DNA of 64,000 nucleotides from Sisyra terminalis. Its lineage: Eukaryota > Arthropoda > Insecta > Neuroptera > Sisyridae. Made by a program: the position numbers and the translations under genes. The number at the start of each line of letters is the position of its first letter. The stretch's first letter is position 1. The notes beneath the pieces were generated by a model, which had not been told where the DNA came from, searched no databases, and saw only the letters and a list, made by a program, of their open reading frames with translations. Where the stretch lies: the NCBI GenBank assembly GCA_958496175.1, contig OY292276.1:15022001-15086000 (forward strand). The letters run 5' to 3'. Shown one piece after another: positions 23,390 through 34,912 of this stretch.

Positions 23390-24775
23390 AAACTTTAGAC
23401 TATAATTGTGCTATATAATAATTTTTAATGACAAAGTGGTATGCACAAGTATTAATTGCAAGATTTTAAACTAAGAAAATAATATTACACGTATTCTAAA
23501 TTTGTGATTATTGCTCAATTCTCGAAATGCTTTGCTTTAAAACTTTGGCTTAAAAATATGTTTATATTCTTTAATAGCTACTATTTCATGATATTATATT
23601 TTCAATATTGAGGTAGAAGTCTTAAAAAAATGTATTTTTATTATTAAAAGACCTATAAAATATGTAAAAAAATCAATTCAAGATTTTTTTTTTTATATTT
23701 TATAGGCACAATATTAGCTCCAAATAACACTCATTTATATAACTTAACTCTACCCAAAAGCATCATTACTCGAGCGTTTTGGTGGTCGAATTCTTCATAT
23801 GCGCCCCGGCGCGTTCCTCCTGTTATAAACTGATGAATTATTTTATTATTGCCCAAAACGTCAGACAATTTGTTAAACAATTCTCATTTTTTATTTCTCC
23901 AAACCAAGTAGGTATGAGCCATTCGAATATCTTGGAGAAGGCAGTGCGGCGGCAATGGCGGCCGCTTGCCAATTGTATTTCCAATCGATTTTATTGTTAC
24001 ACGAGCCATCAAAACAACAAGGAAAACAACTCAAAACCCAAAGACGCAGTAAAAGATGAAGAAAAAAAAAAATAAAATCGTTAAATTTATGATAAAAATT
24101 TATTATTTACAATAATAAAATAAATTTTTTGAGATTGTAATCGCAATATAAATTAAATTAAATCAGATAAGGCGAGCATTCTATTATATTGTACGTATTT
24201 CCTGGGAACGGGCCTCGATATCAAATCCATTTCGAAATTCAAAGAAAATATTAAAAATAAATTGGGATTTGTTTTTTTTTTTCATTCTTTTTCATGAGTA
24301 TTACGACACTAATATCAAAGCTGATTCGAACATTTTCCATCGAGTGAAATTTGTTAATAATACTATTTACATTATAAGTAAGTGTTTAAAAAAGTCATCT
24401 TCAAATCAAATATATAACAGTTGTGTGTTTCAATTTCGGTACCATTGAGCATAAAATTTTATCCATCCATGTAAGCGTTAATTGTATTTACTCATGTACT
24501 ATTCGCTAAGATTGGGAAACCATAGCAAATCCCTATTGGCAATTTTTAACAGTCATAGATATTAATGATCACTTATGACTAATAAATTTTCAAAGTAAAA
24601 AGTTTTTATTTTAGAAGAAAATTTAAAAGAAGATTTTATTTTAGAAGAAAATTCTTCATGTTAGACTTAAGGCACCTCACTCGTGTGATGGGTTAAAATG
24701 GGTTAGCATTAACAACAAATTAATAAGCATATCAAAGAAGCGATAAGAAAGAATAGATAATTCCTATTTATTTTC
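23390..24775. other. Gene-free stretch
   Basis: No gene recognised. A 98-codon plus-strand frame (23779-24075) lies in a balanced-composition patch and lacks motifs. Confidence 0.4.
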
Positions 24776-24779
24776 TTTA

Positions 24780-25160
24780 AACTAATAAATGTAATGAATA
24801 AAAAAGCCTTAAAGATGATTTACCATACATTATTTGAGAGTATTGAAAAGTATGGTTTAATTGCTTAGGGGGGTAGTTACAAGAATATAACAAAGGGACA
24901 AACCCAAAACACAAAACAAATTAATTCGATTTTTGAGTGATAAAGATGATAATTGACTAAAACTGGGTATTAAGAATAAATTTATTGCAGAGTCAATATG
25001 TTATCACTATTGTTATTGTAAAAATGAATATAACAATTATAAGGACAAAGCCAGGGCTAAACCTTTGAAATTATCAAAGGTAAATAAACACATACCCCAA
25101 AAAAAAATTAGCAATAAAATATTGTAATATACTACAACTGTCATTTAGGACTTTAAATTT
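24780..25160 (+). pseudogene. Highly degraded CR1-like RT C-terminal fragment
   Basis: The plus strand reads LKMIYHTLFESIEKYGLIA, stop, GGSYKNIT. This parallels the TIFHGLFKNIINYGIIAW, DGAYENNV block of the element copies at 35225 and 60979. Further frame changes and stops follow, with SVNMLSLLLL-like sequence matching the usual post-thumb region. It is a relative, not a direct copy, of the other two. Confidence 0.6.
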
Positions 25161-25327
25161 AAAAAGGAAGATTAACAAAAAGAAAATAATTTAGTGGATC
25201 ACAACGATTGATATTTGAATCTCGTTTATTTTTAACCTTAATACTATAAACGTATATACATTTGTAATGATACTTGTTATCGATACACATTAAAAATTGT
25301 TAGATTAATAAGATATATAATATATAT

Positions 25328-26997
25328 CTTTAAGTATTGCAAATTTAATAATTTTTATATTATTTGTATTGAATTATAAGACTGTAAATTATTTTTATGT
25401 ATATATTTGACCAGGATACATAAGCATATAAATTGTACATACAAAGTATGCACCTATAGAGATGTTACAATAACACTAGTACATAGGCCTGGAAAATATT
25501 CTTATTAATCAAAATACATATACATTATATATGGGGCATTCCATGGTGACTGGTGGAACATTTGACTTTGAATTTCGACTAATTATTAGGTATAATTATA
25601 TGATTGAAACTAGTATAATCATAAAATTTATCTCATTTTATAGAAAAATAACCAATTAACAACATCACTTAATAAAAAAAATATATTTTTTTCTTAGTTT
25701 CTTGTAATTGTCACATGAATTAGTGTGACTAGTGGGACACCAAAAAATCCTTCTCTCTTTCTATGGTGCACTTAAAGACAAATTTCAATTCGACTACTAA
25801 ATTTTCAATAGAGATTTTCTTCCTTCTACTATATTTATCTCACATTATTTCATTTTCATCAAATATTAGACTAATTACTTACATAGAAGAAATTAAAAAA
25901 AAATATTGTGATTGAGGGGACAATTAAAAAAAGTGTAAACAAAATTTTTCGTTAATGACACTTTTATATTTTTTCTATCTTTGTATTGTTAATTGGGCAA
26001 CGTTTTGGTGGAGGTTTTTGATTTAAGGTAGGATTTATTTATTTCTATACATCAATATATTTTCGGTAACACAAGAATATCGTTTAGACTTAAATTTTTT
26101 CTATAATTTCCGAATAAACATTAAATTAATTTTTATTCAATCGTTATCCTTGAAGAATAAAGTCCAGTGTCTTACATTATTGGACTCTGATGATGTTGCC
26201 GTCAAATAATAACTAATGCTTTTAAAATAATGGTGTTTTCAAATGCATGAAATTTTTTTAATGTTTTGCCACTGTTTGTTAAGATGTGAATGATTTTTTT
26301 TCAATATCATTTGCTCCAACAAAGAAAAAATGGAACCCATTGATACCTTTTAACACTAAATAACACTAAGGGGCAGTCTTTACTATTTTTAATTACTGCT
26401 TTTCTTGTCATAATAGCAGACCAAAAAGTTCGTTTTGCTATTGCACCCATACCATCAACTGCTCCTCTACCATAACCAGATTAAACAAATCGTAGTCCTT
26501 TTGTTTATAATGTTATTGTTCTTCTGAATACAATGATAAACTTGCTGAATTAATTAGATGGTTAAGACCAATGTTGCTAACAGGAACATTTGCCATGGGT
26601 ACATGTACTAACTTGTACTCGAAAGTTAGTCAAACCAAAAAATCGATTTTTTATCGTTTTAGAAAAAATTCTGTTGATATTTGTAAAATATATACTTTTT
26701 ATTATAAGTAAGGGCTATATTTAAAATAATAAGAGGAATTATTAATTCAAAGTCATTTTCTTATTTCTCATGGAATGTCCCATATGTATTATTATATATA
26801 TATGCATTATTTTGATTAAATAGAATATTTTCCAGGTCTATTTACAGGTGTTTTTGTAACACCTCTATAGGTGCATACTTTGTATGTACATGCTTATGTA
26901 TCCTGGTCAAATATATAAATAAATAAATAAAACTAAATTACAGTCTTATAATTAAATACAAATAATATCAAAATTATTAAATTTTCAAAACTTAAAC
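25328..26997. mobile_element. DNA element with approximately 225-bp terminal inverted repeats
   Basis: The left arm (25328-25550) is the inverse of the right arm (26767-26997). Shared words include AATTATAAGACTGTAA, TATTTGACCAGGATACATAA, GTACATACAAAGTATGCACC, CCTGGAAAATATTCT and GG.CATTCCATG. The total is about 1.67 kb. The interior is AT-rich and includes a minus-strand protein relic at 26307-26480. No clear target duplication was found. The superfamily is unknown; an alternative is two nested elements, since GGGCATTCCATG could itself be a terminus. Confidence 0.7.
26307..26480 (-). pseudogene. Relic of an uncharacterised transposon-linked protein
   Basis: The minus strand reads SGYGRGAVDGMGAIAKRTFW (from 26480), then SAIMTRKAVIKNSKDCPLVL and FSVKRYQWVPFF before a stop at 26307. 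The G(H/Y)GxGAVDGxGxxxKR pattern resembles a conserved block I know from uncharacterised repeat-encoded proteins in insects and other animals. Upstream sequence continues in broken frames. It lies inside the long-TIR element and may be part of its original coding capacity. Function is unknown. Confidence 0.45.
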
Positions 26998-27054
26998 AAT
27001 TAAAATCATTTTCAGTTGAGTTTGTAGTAGTAAACGGCTAGTTTCATAGTAATT

Positions 27055-27095
27055 TCAAGCGGAGACTTCAATGCACGGTAAAGCGACGAACCTAA
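27055..27095 (-). repeat. Dispersed repeat R2, short inverted piece
   Basis: The inverse strand contains TTTACCGTGCATTGAAGTCTCCG, shown here only as its shared words TTTACC, GCATTGAAGTCTCCG, matching R2 copies at 15921 and 23341. Confidence 0.5.
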
Positions 27096-27099
27096 CGAA

Positions 27100-30000
27100 A
27101 AAAATGACTTATAGACGTTATCAAGCTGATTTTTGAAAAAAAAAATGTTTGAGCTGTTTTATGGTCGATTTTTTAAAAAAAAACAAGATAATATTATAAC
27201 TTTTTATATAAGGTAACAAAATTTATGTAATATTTTTCAATGTTTGATAAGAAATATTAACAAAATATCAAACAGTTTTTGTAGAGAAGTCCACAGGTGG
27301 ACTTGCCGATGGTTTCGGTAGTTGATTTGAGATATAGAATTACTATTTATTGTACTAATCTACTTATTTGTAGATACAGGAAAATTAACACCATTTTAAA
27401 TTTCTTGATTTACAGGGTTAATAAAACCCTAGAGTCGTTGTAGAAAGTTCGTAGTATCAAACGTTTTGTAAAAGTGTTCTACATAAAAATTTTGCTGACC
27501 GAACTTCTGTTTAATTTTTTCTATAAATATTTAGAAGGTAAAGAAAAAAATATTTGTATATACCAGTGTTATTTGTTGTTTTTCAATGTGTTTAGCTTCC
27601 GGAACAATATTGATAAATGTTTTGTTTTTCATTTAAAAATATGTTCTCTAACTGTTTCTCGAAGCTATAACTGAATAATTTCTCTATTAAGTCCACATAG
27701 TCTTATCATTTTTCAACGAAAATGAAAAAATTTCAACCCATCTAAAGATTACAAATCGTCATCCGCCTGTTGCTGAGCAAGGAAACATTCATAATCGTGA
27801 GATTCATTACTGCGATAAGGAAAAAAAGTAATCTCACCACATAGATCCTCTCGCCGATAAGATCCGAGCCGAAAATAATTCTAATTTTTATTAACACTTT
27901 GATTAACGATAAAAAATATTTCTACCTTTCTACCATTCGTGTCTCAATAAATTTCCTAAACGATTCCAATTCATCAGTATGATAATTGCCGCACAACTAG
28001 CAGCCATGTTTCACGCTCAAACGACAATTGAGTCATTTCCCCAACACGCCGTCGCCATCACAGCCATCTTATCTTAATGGATTGGTAATAAATAAAAAAT
28101 TGGAAAAGTCCTAACAGATTTAAATATTTTAATATTTAAATTTTTGAATATTTCACGATATTTAAATATATACAAATAAATTTGACGCCGAACATAAAAT
28201 AAGACGTTGAAATTTTCAAAATGATTTATTTTTTTGAAAATATTTACATACTTGATTTTTTTCTCTTCGTTTCATTTCTTTTGATTGTGTCCTGAGTCGA
28301 TGGATTGATAGGACCACACGAGAGTGTCTATTTTTTTAAAAAAAGGGACTTTTCCAAGTTTATTCTTTCGATAGTTTTATCGACGGGGCAAATCGAACGG
28401 TCGTAAATCTCGCGATAAAACCCCAAAGAATGTAATAAATATTGAAGAGATTGTTTACAGATTTGTACTAAAAGACAAAATACATTATTACTCTCATAAT
28501 ATCGAGAGAAGAAACGAATTGAAAGGCTGGAAGACATGAGCGAGACGTGCATTCGATCTTTGTTCAACGCATGCAAAACTAAATAAACAAGGTGGGACAT
28601 TCGATTGTGCAAATAAACTAAAGAATAAGAAAAAAAAATGAAAAAGTTATGGAAAAGTCCGTCGCGATGCAACAATGCACAGGAGTGGTTGGCTGCATTA
28701 GCAACAATGCATTGTGGAGTGCATTGTCTAAGACAGGCGGGTGAGATGCGGGTGAGGTCGTAAATAACGAATTGCTGACCTCAGGTTGATATCAACCATT
28801 TGCAACAGAAAAAGGCAACGAAGACAAAACGAATTGTCGAATCTAATTGAGGAAATCTCTTGAATGTCTGTTGCTCTTCATGAGGTGCTTGAGGAGGTGG
28901 TTTTGCGACACGTGGTTTTTCGATGTAATTCGCTGCTTCTGTGCGGGGCAAAGATCCTGTGGACAGATTTCGTGTTGGTGCTTCTGGACAGGAGCGCGCC
29001 CAAAGACATTTATTTACATGAGGATTTTTTGTCTTTTACTCGTTTTGGGCTTTGTTGGTCGACCACTGTAACGTTATTTATGGACGCGAATGCCACTTTT
29101 TTCCATAACGAATACCAGAAGATTGAAAATGCTGCAACTGAATACTTAGGTTTTTGTTAAATCAAAGGTCTTGAGTTATTGGCTTTTTGGATCGTTTATC
29201 TGATTACACCAAAGACAAATGTAATTTTGATTGATGCCACATGAATTTGGCAAATTCTTAAGCGAATAAACTTTTTGTATATATAAACAACAATTGAAAT
29301 TTATTTTACTTCGGTTATCGTTATGTGTTGTTATAAATTTCACGATTTTATTTATATTTACCTATTTCATCCACACATCTTCTCTTAAAAGGCCAGTGAA
29401 CCCCGAAATTTATTTTTATCGATTTTCCAATTTTAAAACAGCTATGCCTTTCAATAGTAGATGATAAAATTTTTGTACTATATTTCTAAAAACGACACTT
29501 TTTGTATTGATTTTAGCTTAGGTCAAAACCAAATCGTTAATATCTTATCACTATATCTTCAATATTTTTAATTATCTTAGTAATTAATAAACGTTTTAAG
29601 TGTTGGTTTCCATGAAAAGATACATACAAATATGGCGCCGCTATATTGTTAATACTGCTGAGTATAGTTTCTTAAGTTATAGTTTGTAAGAAATTTGTAA
29701 CACATTGTCATCCCTATGAAGGAATCCCTAATTTGTGGAGTACTTCTGTAAGTAATTCTATAATATATTCTTTATATTTTCTTTTCTATAAGTAATTCTC
29801 TATTTCTGTATATTCTCCTGTAATTCTTAGTAAGTATGGCAGAATGAGCTTTTACTTTAGCAATTTTTAATTTTAAATAGTAATTAAATCATTTACAAGT
29901 CCCTATAAAGCAATTCAACGCCGATTGATATGTGAATTGAATCAGCAACAAAGTAGAGAACGAGACATTGACTTATGTTGCCTTGTTTAAAAGTTACCAA

Positions 30001-30730
30001 TGCCAAATTTATCTTATAGTAAAGGTATAAATCTCATAAATATATCTCAATAAATCAGAAATAATACAACCTAAAATAAATAAACAATATGTATGTTTCC
30101 ACACCAAATTTGACTAATATTAATTATTCAAAAGAATATTTTTAAATATACAATCCCTGGCTATATATATAGACACGGTATAGGTTTCGTATAAAATCTG
30201 AAGTATGAGTTATTTTAATTTGGGTCCATATTTTTGATTGGGCTTACCTTTCCTGTACAAATTTTATTTTTTACGCTTATTACCAATTAACGTGACCAAA
30301 AATTATATTTACTTAAAAAAAACTATATCATCATCAAACAAACTATACATCTTCTTAATTATGGCGAGCTGAAATGTTTAATATTTAATTAGAAGTTCGT
30401 TTACTGATATTAAAGTTCCCATTCTGCGCAGTATGCTGTCTATGTAGGACAATACTGTCTGCTGTATTTGTGGATGATGAATTCATACGTAAATATTTTT
30501 TCATAAGACTATTTTTTTGTTGTGACCACCTCTTAAAGTACTTTTTTCTTCAGTAATTTCCACATAATTTCAATGGGTTTCAAAGTAAGGCTATTATCCT
30601 AAAGTAGGGTAATAAAGATAATAAACATGGTTTTACCCTTATCCAAAAAAATATAATTCTTAAAAATCAATACAATTTTTTTCAATGTAAAAAGTAAAGA
30701 ATATTAAATTTAATTTAATAGAAAGTGTAC
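27100..30730. other. Gene-free stretch with a balanced block at 28000-29160
   Basis: No exon or element recognised. In 28000-29160 frames of 98-115 codons are open on both strands (28328-28675 minus, 28864-29160 plus). None has a conserved motif, and simultaneous openness points to composition. The block may be conserved non-coding DNA. Confidence 0.4.
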
Positions 30731-30733
30731 ATT

Positions 30734-31085
30734 TTATATAAAATCATAAGTGCGTCTAATGATATGACCAAGGACTGTACTACCTATACCTCTTAAATAT
30801 TTTTGTTTAGGTCCTTGGAAAAGCTGGTCAGCTAAAACCGTATAGCACTCTGGATTTTTGGATTCCATTTTGGCATCCCCTTGTAGAATTTTGTATTGTA
30901 CAAGAGATTTAAAAAGAACATTTAAGATTTTCTTATACGTGTGTTTTAGCCAACAAAAATATTTTTTCACTTAATAATACAGAGTCTTCTGGAAAACTAT
31001 CGAACTTTTCTGATAATTTCCTTTTCCCAAATAATAATAGAATTAGACAGAATAAACTAAAGGTATTTTTTTCCATTATCTATAC
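30734..31085 (-). pseudogene. Possible protein relic of unknown family
   Basis: From about 31055 leftwards the minus strand reads GKRKLSEKFDSFPEDSVLLS in one frame. After a shift near 30960 it continues as KKILNVLFKSLVQYKILQGD, then CYTVLADQLFQGPKQKYLRG and STVLGHIIRRTYDFI to a stop at 30734. The texture is protein-like and unusually long for such AT-rich DNA. I do not recognise it; a transposon-encoded protein is one possibility. Confidence 0.3.
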
Positions 31086-31453
31086 TTTTTTATATTTATC
31101 CATATATGAGCCGTTTATTACGAAAGTGGCCTAACTCCATTTCACGGACAATCCATACGACAACTTTTGATTTGCTTATAGACCAGATTATGCTGATATT
31201 TATATTATTAAATTTTTACAAACTATTGATAAAATATTCGTTTTCGACACCCTAGTAGCAACTTTTTTGATTGTGAAATTTATGTATTTATTGTTGCCAA
31301 AAATAATAGCTTGATGAACTATTCTTGATGATCTTAATCTACTCTTCATCTTTCAGTCTTTGGCTTATATGTGAACACCATTTTTTATGAAAATATATTT
31401 TTAATCGACAAATTAGTTGTGTTTATATTTTACATAATATTATTTTATTTTTC

Positions 31454-31659
31454 GCAGGAAAGTGGACATGAAAGGATGTAAACCTATATACTAATAATTA
31501 ATTCAGCGACGTTTCGGTCCTTTATTTGACCTTCATCAGGCTTCTTAAAGTTATATACTTTATATTAAGAAGCCTGATGAAGATCAAATAAAGGACCAAA
31601 AGGTCGCTGAATTAATTATAAGTATATGGATTTACATTCTTTTATGTCCACTTTTCTGC
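31454..31659. repeat. Foldback palindrome with hammerhead-like cores
   Basis: Left arm 31454-31545 and right arm 31561-31659 are near-perfect inverses (about 92 bp each) around a 15-nt AT loop. Each arm contains GCCTGATGAAG, a stem-loop, then GACC and GAAACGTC or a mutated form, and CGCTGAATTAATT. There is no protein. The resemblance to the other two foldbacks is confined to this core. Confidence 0.85.
31505..31542 (-). ncRNA. Hammerhead-like core in foldback arm
   Basis: Minus strand: AGC, CTGATGA (31539-31533), one extra A, GGTC, loop, GACC (four-pair stem II), GAAAC (31515-31511), GTC, GCT. Core residues and cleavage triplet fit a hammerhead, but stem I near the core is only three pairs and stem III (AC/GU) has no loop, so a single molecule could hardly fold actively. 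The opposite arm has AAAAGGTC instead of GAAACGTC. Probably a decayed or dimer-dependent relative. Confidence 0.35.
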
Positions 31660-31738
31660 TAAAAATTAAATAATATATATTTAATTTTAAACTCCAATCA
31701 ATGGCTCACAAATTTTTTTGGGGCACATTTATACAGTT

Positions 31739-31768
31739 AAGGGGCACAATGATGTATATCATTGTACC
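31739..31768. repeat. Hairpin of GGGGCACAATGAT words
   Basis: GGGGCACAATGAT is followed after GT by ATCATTGTACCCC, a 13-bp arm with one mismatch. Related words lie at 31718, 31792, 32108 and 32124. Function unknown. Confidence 0.5.
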
Positions 31769-33486
31769 CCGTACTTTGGCCTATCTAAGTGCCCCAAAAT
31801 ACATTTTTCAAATTGCCATTTATACAGAAGAAACTAAGTTATTTATTAAAAAACAGAACCAAATCTTTGATATTATTCATAAAAATTTACCATTAGTAAA
31901 TATAGATCTTTGGTAGATGTATAACGGGATCTGGGAAACACTTTAAGAATTAGCGTATTTTTTTAGCTGAACACAATTAAAACATAAAATGACTTATTGA
32001 ATGTTACCAGCTGTTACACTATTGATGCAATCACAGGGGATGTTTTCAAACGGTTTAATGAGCATTCTTGAGATATTACCATTTAAATACGAGAAATATT
32101 ACTGGTGTATCAATGTACCCCTTGTATCATTGTGCTCCGCTACCCATTATATTCGATTTTAATTATTCATACTTAATTATGCATTGATTATTCGGCACAC
32201 ACTTGTAAGTATGTCGATAATTTGTCCATCAAAGAAGCATAGTTCGATGAATTTTGCTAGTTTTTATTTTCAAGTTTCCTCCCAAAATTAGTTTCAATCT
32301 CAAAACTAGAAAAAAATTAACAATTACAGTAACTTTAAGTTAATTTTGGCTCAATGACATCAGGAAAACTTTTATTTGAGACATTAATTAGAAAAAAAAT
32401 CTTTATTTACAGTTTAGTAGAAGTAAAATAGCGATAGCGGAGTTATAAAGATTGTCCAATTAAGATAATTATATGAAAAAATTGACCGAAGTTATGTTTT
32501 TATTGGTTTCATTTGGTAAAAGAATAATCAAAGAAATGATTTGAACTTCGTCCCATTTAATATTGGATGATAGATAGTACAAGCATAAATTTTTGAATTT
32601 CTCAGACGTGGCAACTTTTTCCCATCGGTTTCATTAGGCGTTTTCTTTCGCACACAATAACCGCATCAATAAATTGCATTGTCAAAGTTGAAAACTGAAT
32701 ATTTAACGTGTAAATTGTCGCCGCCATAATTCAACAGAATGCACGAGATGTTCGCACTCGACAAACGTACCCATAACTCATAATAGATTGCTAACAAGGT
32801 GCAAAAATGTCGCCCGATTCGACGATAATTCAAATTTCCGCGCGCCAACACCAATTTTCCCTTAATAACTCCGCTTGAATAAAACACGTTTGCGTCATCA
32901 TTAATTTTTTCAGAGGCAATCGCTACCGATTCAAGCGCACATTTCGCGGACGAACCAGTTTCATTTATTGCATTCGATTTGAATTATTTTCCGCCGTATC
33001 GTTAGTGGATCTCGTAAAGTATGGAAGTTGTACACGAAATGTGCAATTGAAAATTAATTTTTGCTGCTGAATGGCCAATAATGGTCCTCACAATAAATTC
33101 CAGATTGTGGCTGGAGAAAAGTGTCGCAAAAGGGCGTTGAGTGGTTTGTTTTGGATGCCCTAAGTGGCGTTTGCTTTACCGTCAATTAAACACTTGGCAA
33201 TGGAACGTGTGCAGAATTCCTAATTGGCTTGAACGATTGAGGAAACGAAGAAAAAATGGAATGGACATAAATCAACGGTTATAATTGCTTACTTGAACCG
33301 TCAAGAACTTGATCAAGTTGTTTGCGATTAGTCTTTACATTTTTTTCTCCACTTGCTAAATTGTAACAGCTTTTTGATATATTTGAAACTCTTCACAAAT
33401 GTAAGAAGTATTTTTTCAAGAAAACCCATTTTTTGTAGTTTATTTAGATCAAGTTAGTGGCAAATGACTGAAATATGACAGATAGC

Positions 33487-33503
33487 TGACAGATGATCTG
33501 TCA
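33487..33503. promoter_or_regulatory. TGACAGAT palindrome (MEIS/Homothorax-like half sites)
   Basis: TGACAGATGATCTGTCA is a perfect 8+1+8 palindrome, with a further ATGACAGAT 12 bp upstream (33475-33483). TGACAG is the core bound by TALE homeodomain proteins. The role is inferred from sequence alone. Confidence 0.3.
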
Positions 33504-33875
33504 AAGTGATTGGCATTTTGCATTTCCATGGAAACCATGATAGAAAATAAATTGGATCGTTAACAGCTGATTGTTCCATCATATTTCAATTTTTATTGTA
33601 TGAAAATTTATAAGTATAACTAAATATTATTCAACTATTTTATATCTTGACAATAATGGAAAAAAAATCATATACATATTACAATTTCACCACTTTCCTA
33701 CAATTTCCATTATTAAATAAAGTGCCCCGTTGGTGGGGCAGAATGATTCAAAATTCATTTTTTACAAAACACATGTTTTTTCTTTCCCTTTACAACTTAG
33801 ACAATTTTTATGTTTGACAATATAACACCATTCATTTGTCTAAGTCTTAAGTTGAAAATAAAATAAAATTTGTAT

Positions 33876-34173
33876 GTTTTTTTTCATAAATTCATTGATT
33901 TTAAACTTTTATGTATCAATCACAAAATCTTGTTGGATAAACTTAGGAGACGTGGTATTAGAGGTATCTCTTATAAACTACTCGAGAAATATTTAACTAA
34001 TAGACAACAGCGGGTTATCATCAATAATAGTATTAGTAAGACTAATACTGTTAAATTAGGTGTTCCTCAAGGAACAATTCTGGGCCCACTGCTCTTCATT
34101 TTGTATATCGATTATATTTTTAATTGTCTACCTGAAGGGGCTCTAGTTTCATATGCGAGTGATAAAAATATAC
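33876..34173 (+). pseudogene. CR1-like non-LTR RT, palm part (copy A, left piece)
   Basis: The frame beginning at 33870 carries INHKILLDKLRRRGIRG (residues about 17-32), LLEKYLTNRQQRVI, GVPQGTILGPLLFILYI (64-80) and GALVSYASDKN (90-100). These are RT blocks in the usual order. The catalytic YADD box reads YASD (34152-34163), so one of two essential aspartates is lost. The frame is then broken at 34174 by another element and resumes at 34924. Before that insertion the target read on through DKNIRCSGSTW, so both pieces are one element. The upstream part (endonuclease, fingers) is absent. Confidence 0.9.
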
Positions 34174-34912
34174 ATCTTCTCAGACAGCCAAGTCGCAATT
34201 AAAGCGATCGAAAATTACCAGACTAGCTCTAAGCTGGTCTGGGAATAAAAAACACTCCTCACCCAGTTGGTGGCATCCAACAGGGTTACGCTTGCTTGGG
34301 TGCCGGGGCACTCTAGTATCAAAGGCAACGAAGAGACAGACGAACTCGCAAAGGCGGATTCAAGAATGTCATTCATGGGTCCAGAGCCGGCTATAGACCT
34401 ACCAAAGTGCATAACACTGGGTAGAATAGCTGAATGGACGCAGAATGAACAAATGAAATCCTGGAATAACTATGCAGGAGGCAAGTTCTCAAAGGTCATG
34501 ATAAAGAAACCTTTGAAAGAACATAACAAAATACTTCTAAATCTAAGAAGGAAGGACATCAAAACGCTGGTAGGCCTATTAACAGGACACTGCAATTTGA
34601 GGGAACATCTCCAAACTATAGGGAAGAACACAGAGTCAGCAGCTTGCAGGAAATGTGGCGTGGAAGATGAAATTGCCTCCCACGTACTATTTGACAGCCC
34701 AGCCATGACTCAAAGTCGTCTCAACTCGCTTGGTCCACCCGGACATGAGCTGGGGAACATACACAGAGATTCAGTTGACTGTCTGCTGAGATTTATATCA
34801 GAAGCAGAACTGACCAATTGGAACTGAAATCAAACTGGGGCGCAATAGTCCTTTTAGGACGCAGCGCAGAGGAACTCGCATGAGAGGCCCCCAGATCAAA
34901 GGAAAAAAAAAT
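34174..34912 (+). mobile_element. 5'-truncated non-LTR element carrying RNase H, nested insertion
   Basis: A 12-bp direct repeat ATAAAAATATAC (34162-34173 and 34913-34924) brackets this piece, which ends in an A-rich tail (GGAAAAAAAAAT). Its frame (34174-34827) reads IFSDSQVAIKAIENYQ, one stop at 34246, then VTLAWVPGHSSIKGNEETDE, LAKADS, GLLTGHCNLREHL, ACRKCGVEDEIASHVLF and a stop after ELTNWN. FSDSQ, WVPGHS and GNEETDELA are RNase H motifs with the conserved acidic residue present. The Cys/His stretch is the terminal zinc-knuckle-like region found in I, R1 and LOA-type elements. GC content is higher and decay lower than in the host copy, so it is younger. Confidence 0.92.

Larger units (their letters stand above)
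31660..33870. other. Non-coding stretch, balanced block at 32560-33330
   Basis: Contains reiterated GGGGCAC/GTGCCCC words (31718-32150 and 33721-33745) and a CpG-containing block at about 32560-33330 without convincing exons. The 73-codon minus frame at 32666-32887 has no motif. Confidence 0.4.

Noticed and set aside
26185..26215. CTGATGATGTTGCC as a ribozyme core
   Set aside because: No GAAAC or cleavage triplet in range.
28328..29160. Open frames of 115 (minus) and 98 (plus) codons
   Set aside because: Adjacent frames on both strands with no conserved motifs or splice sites.
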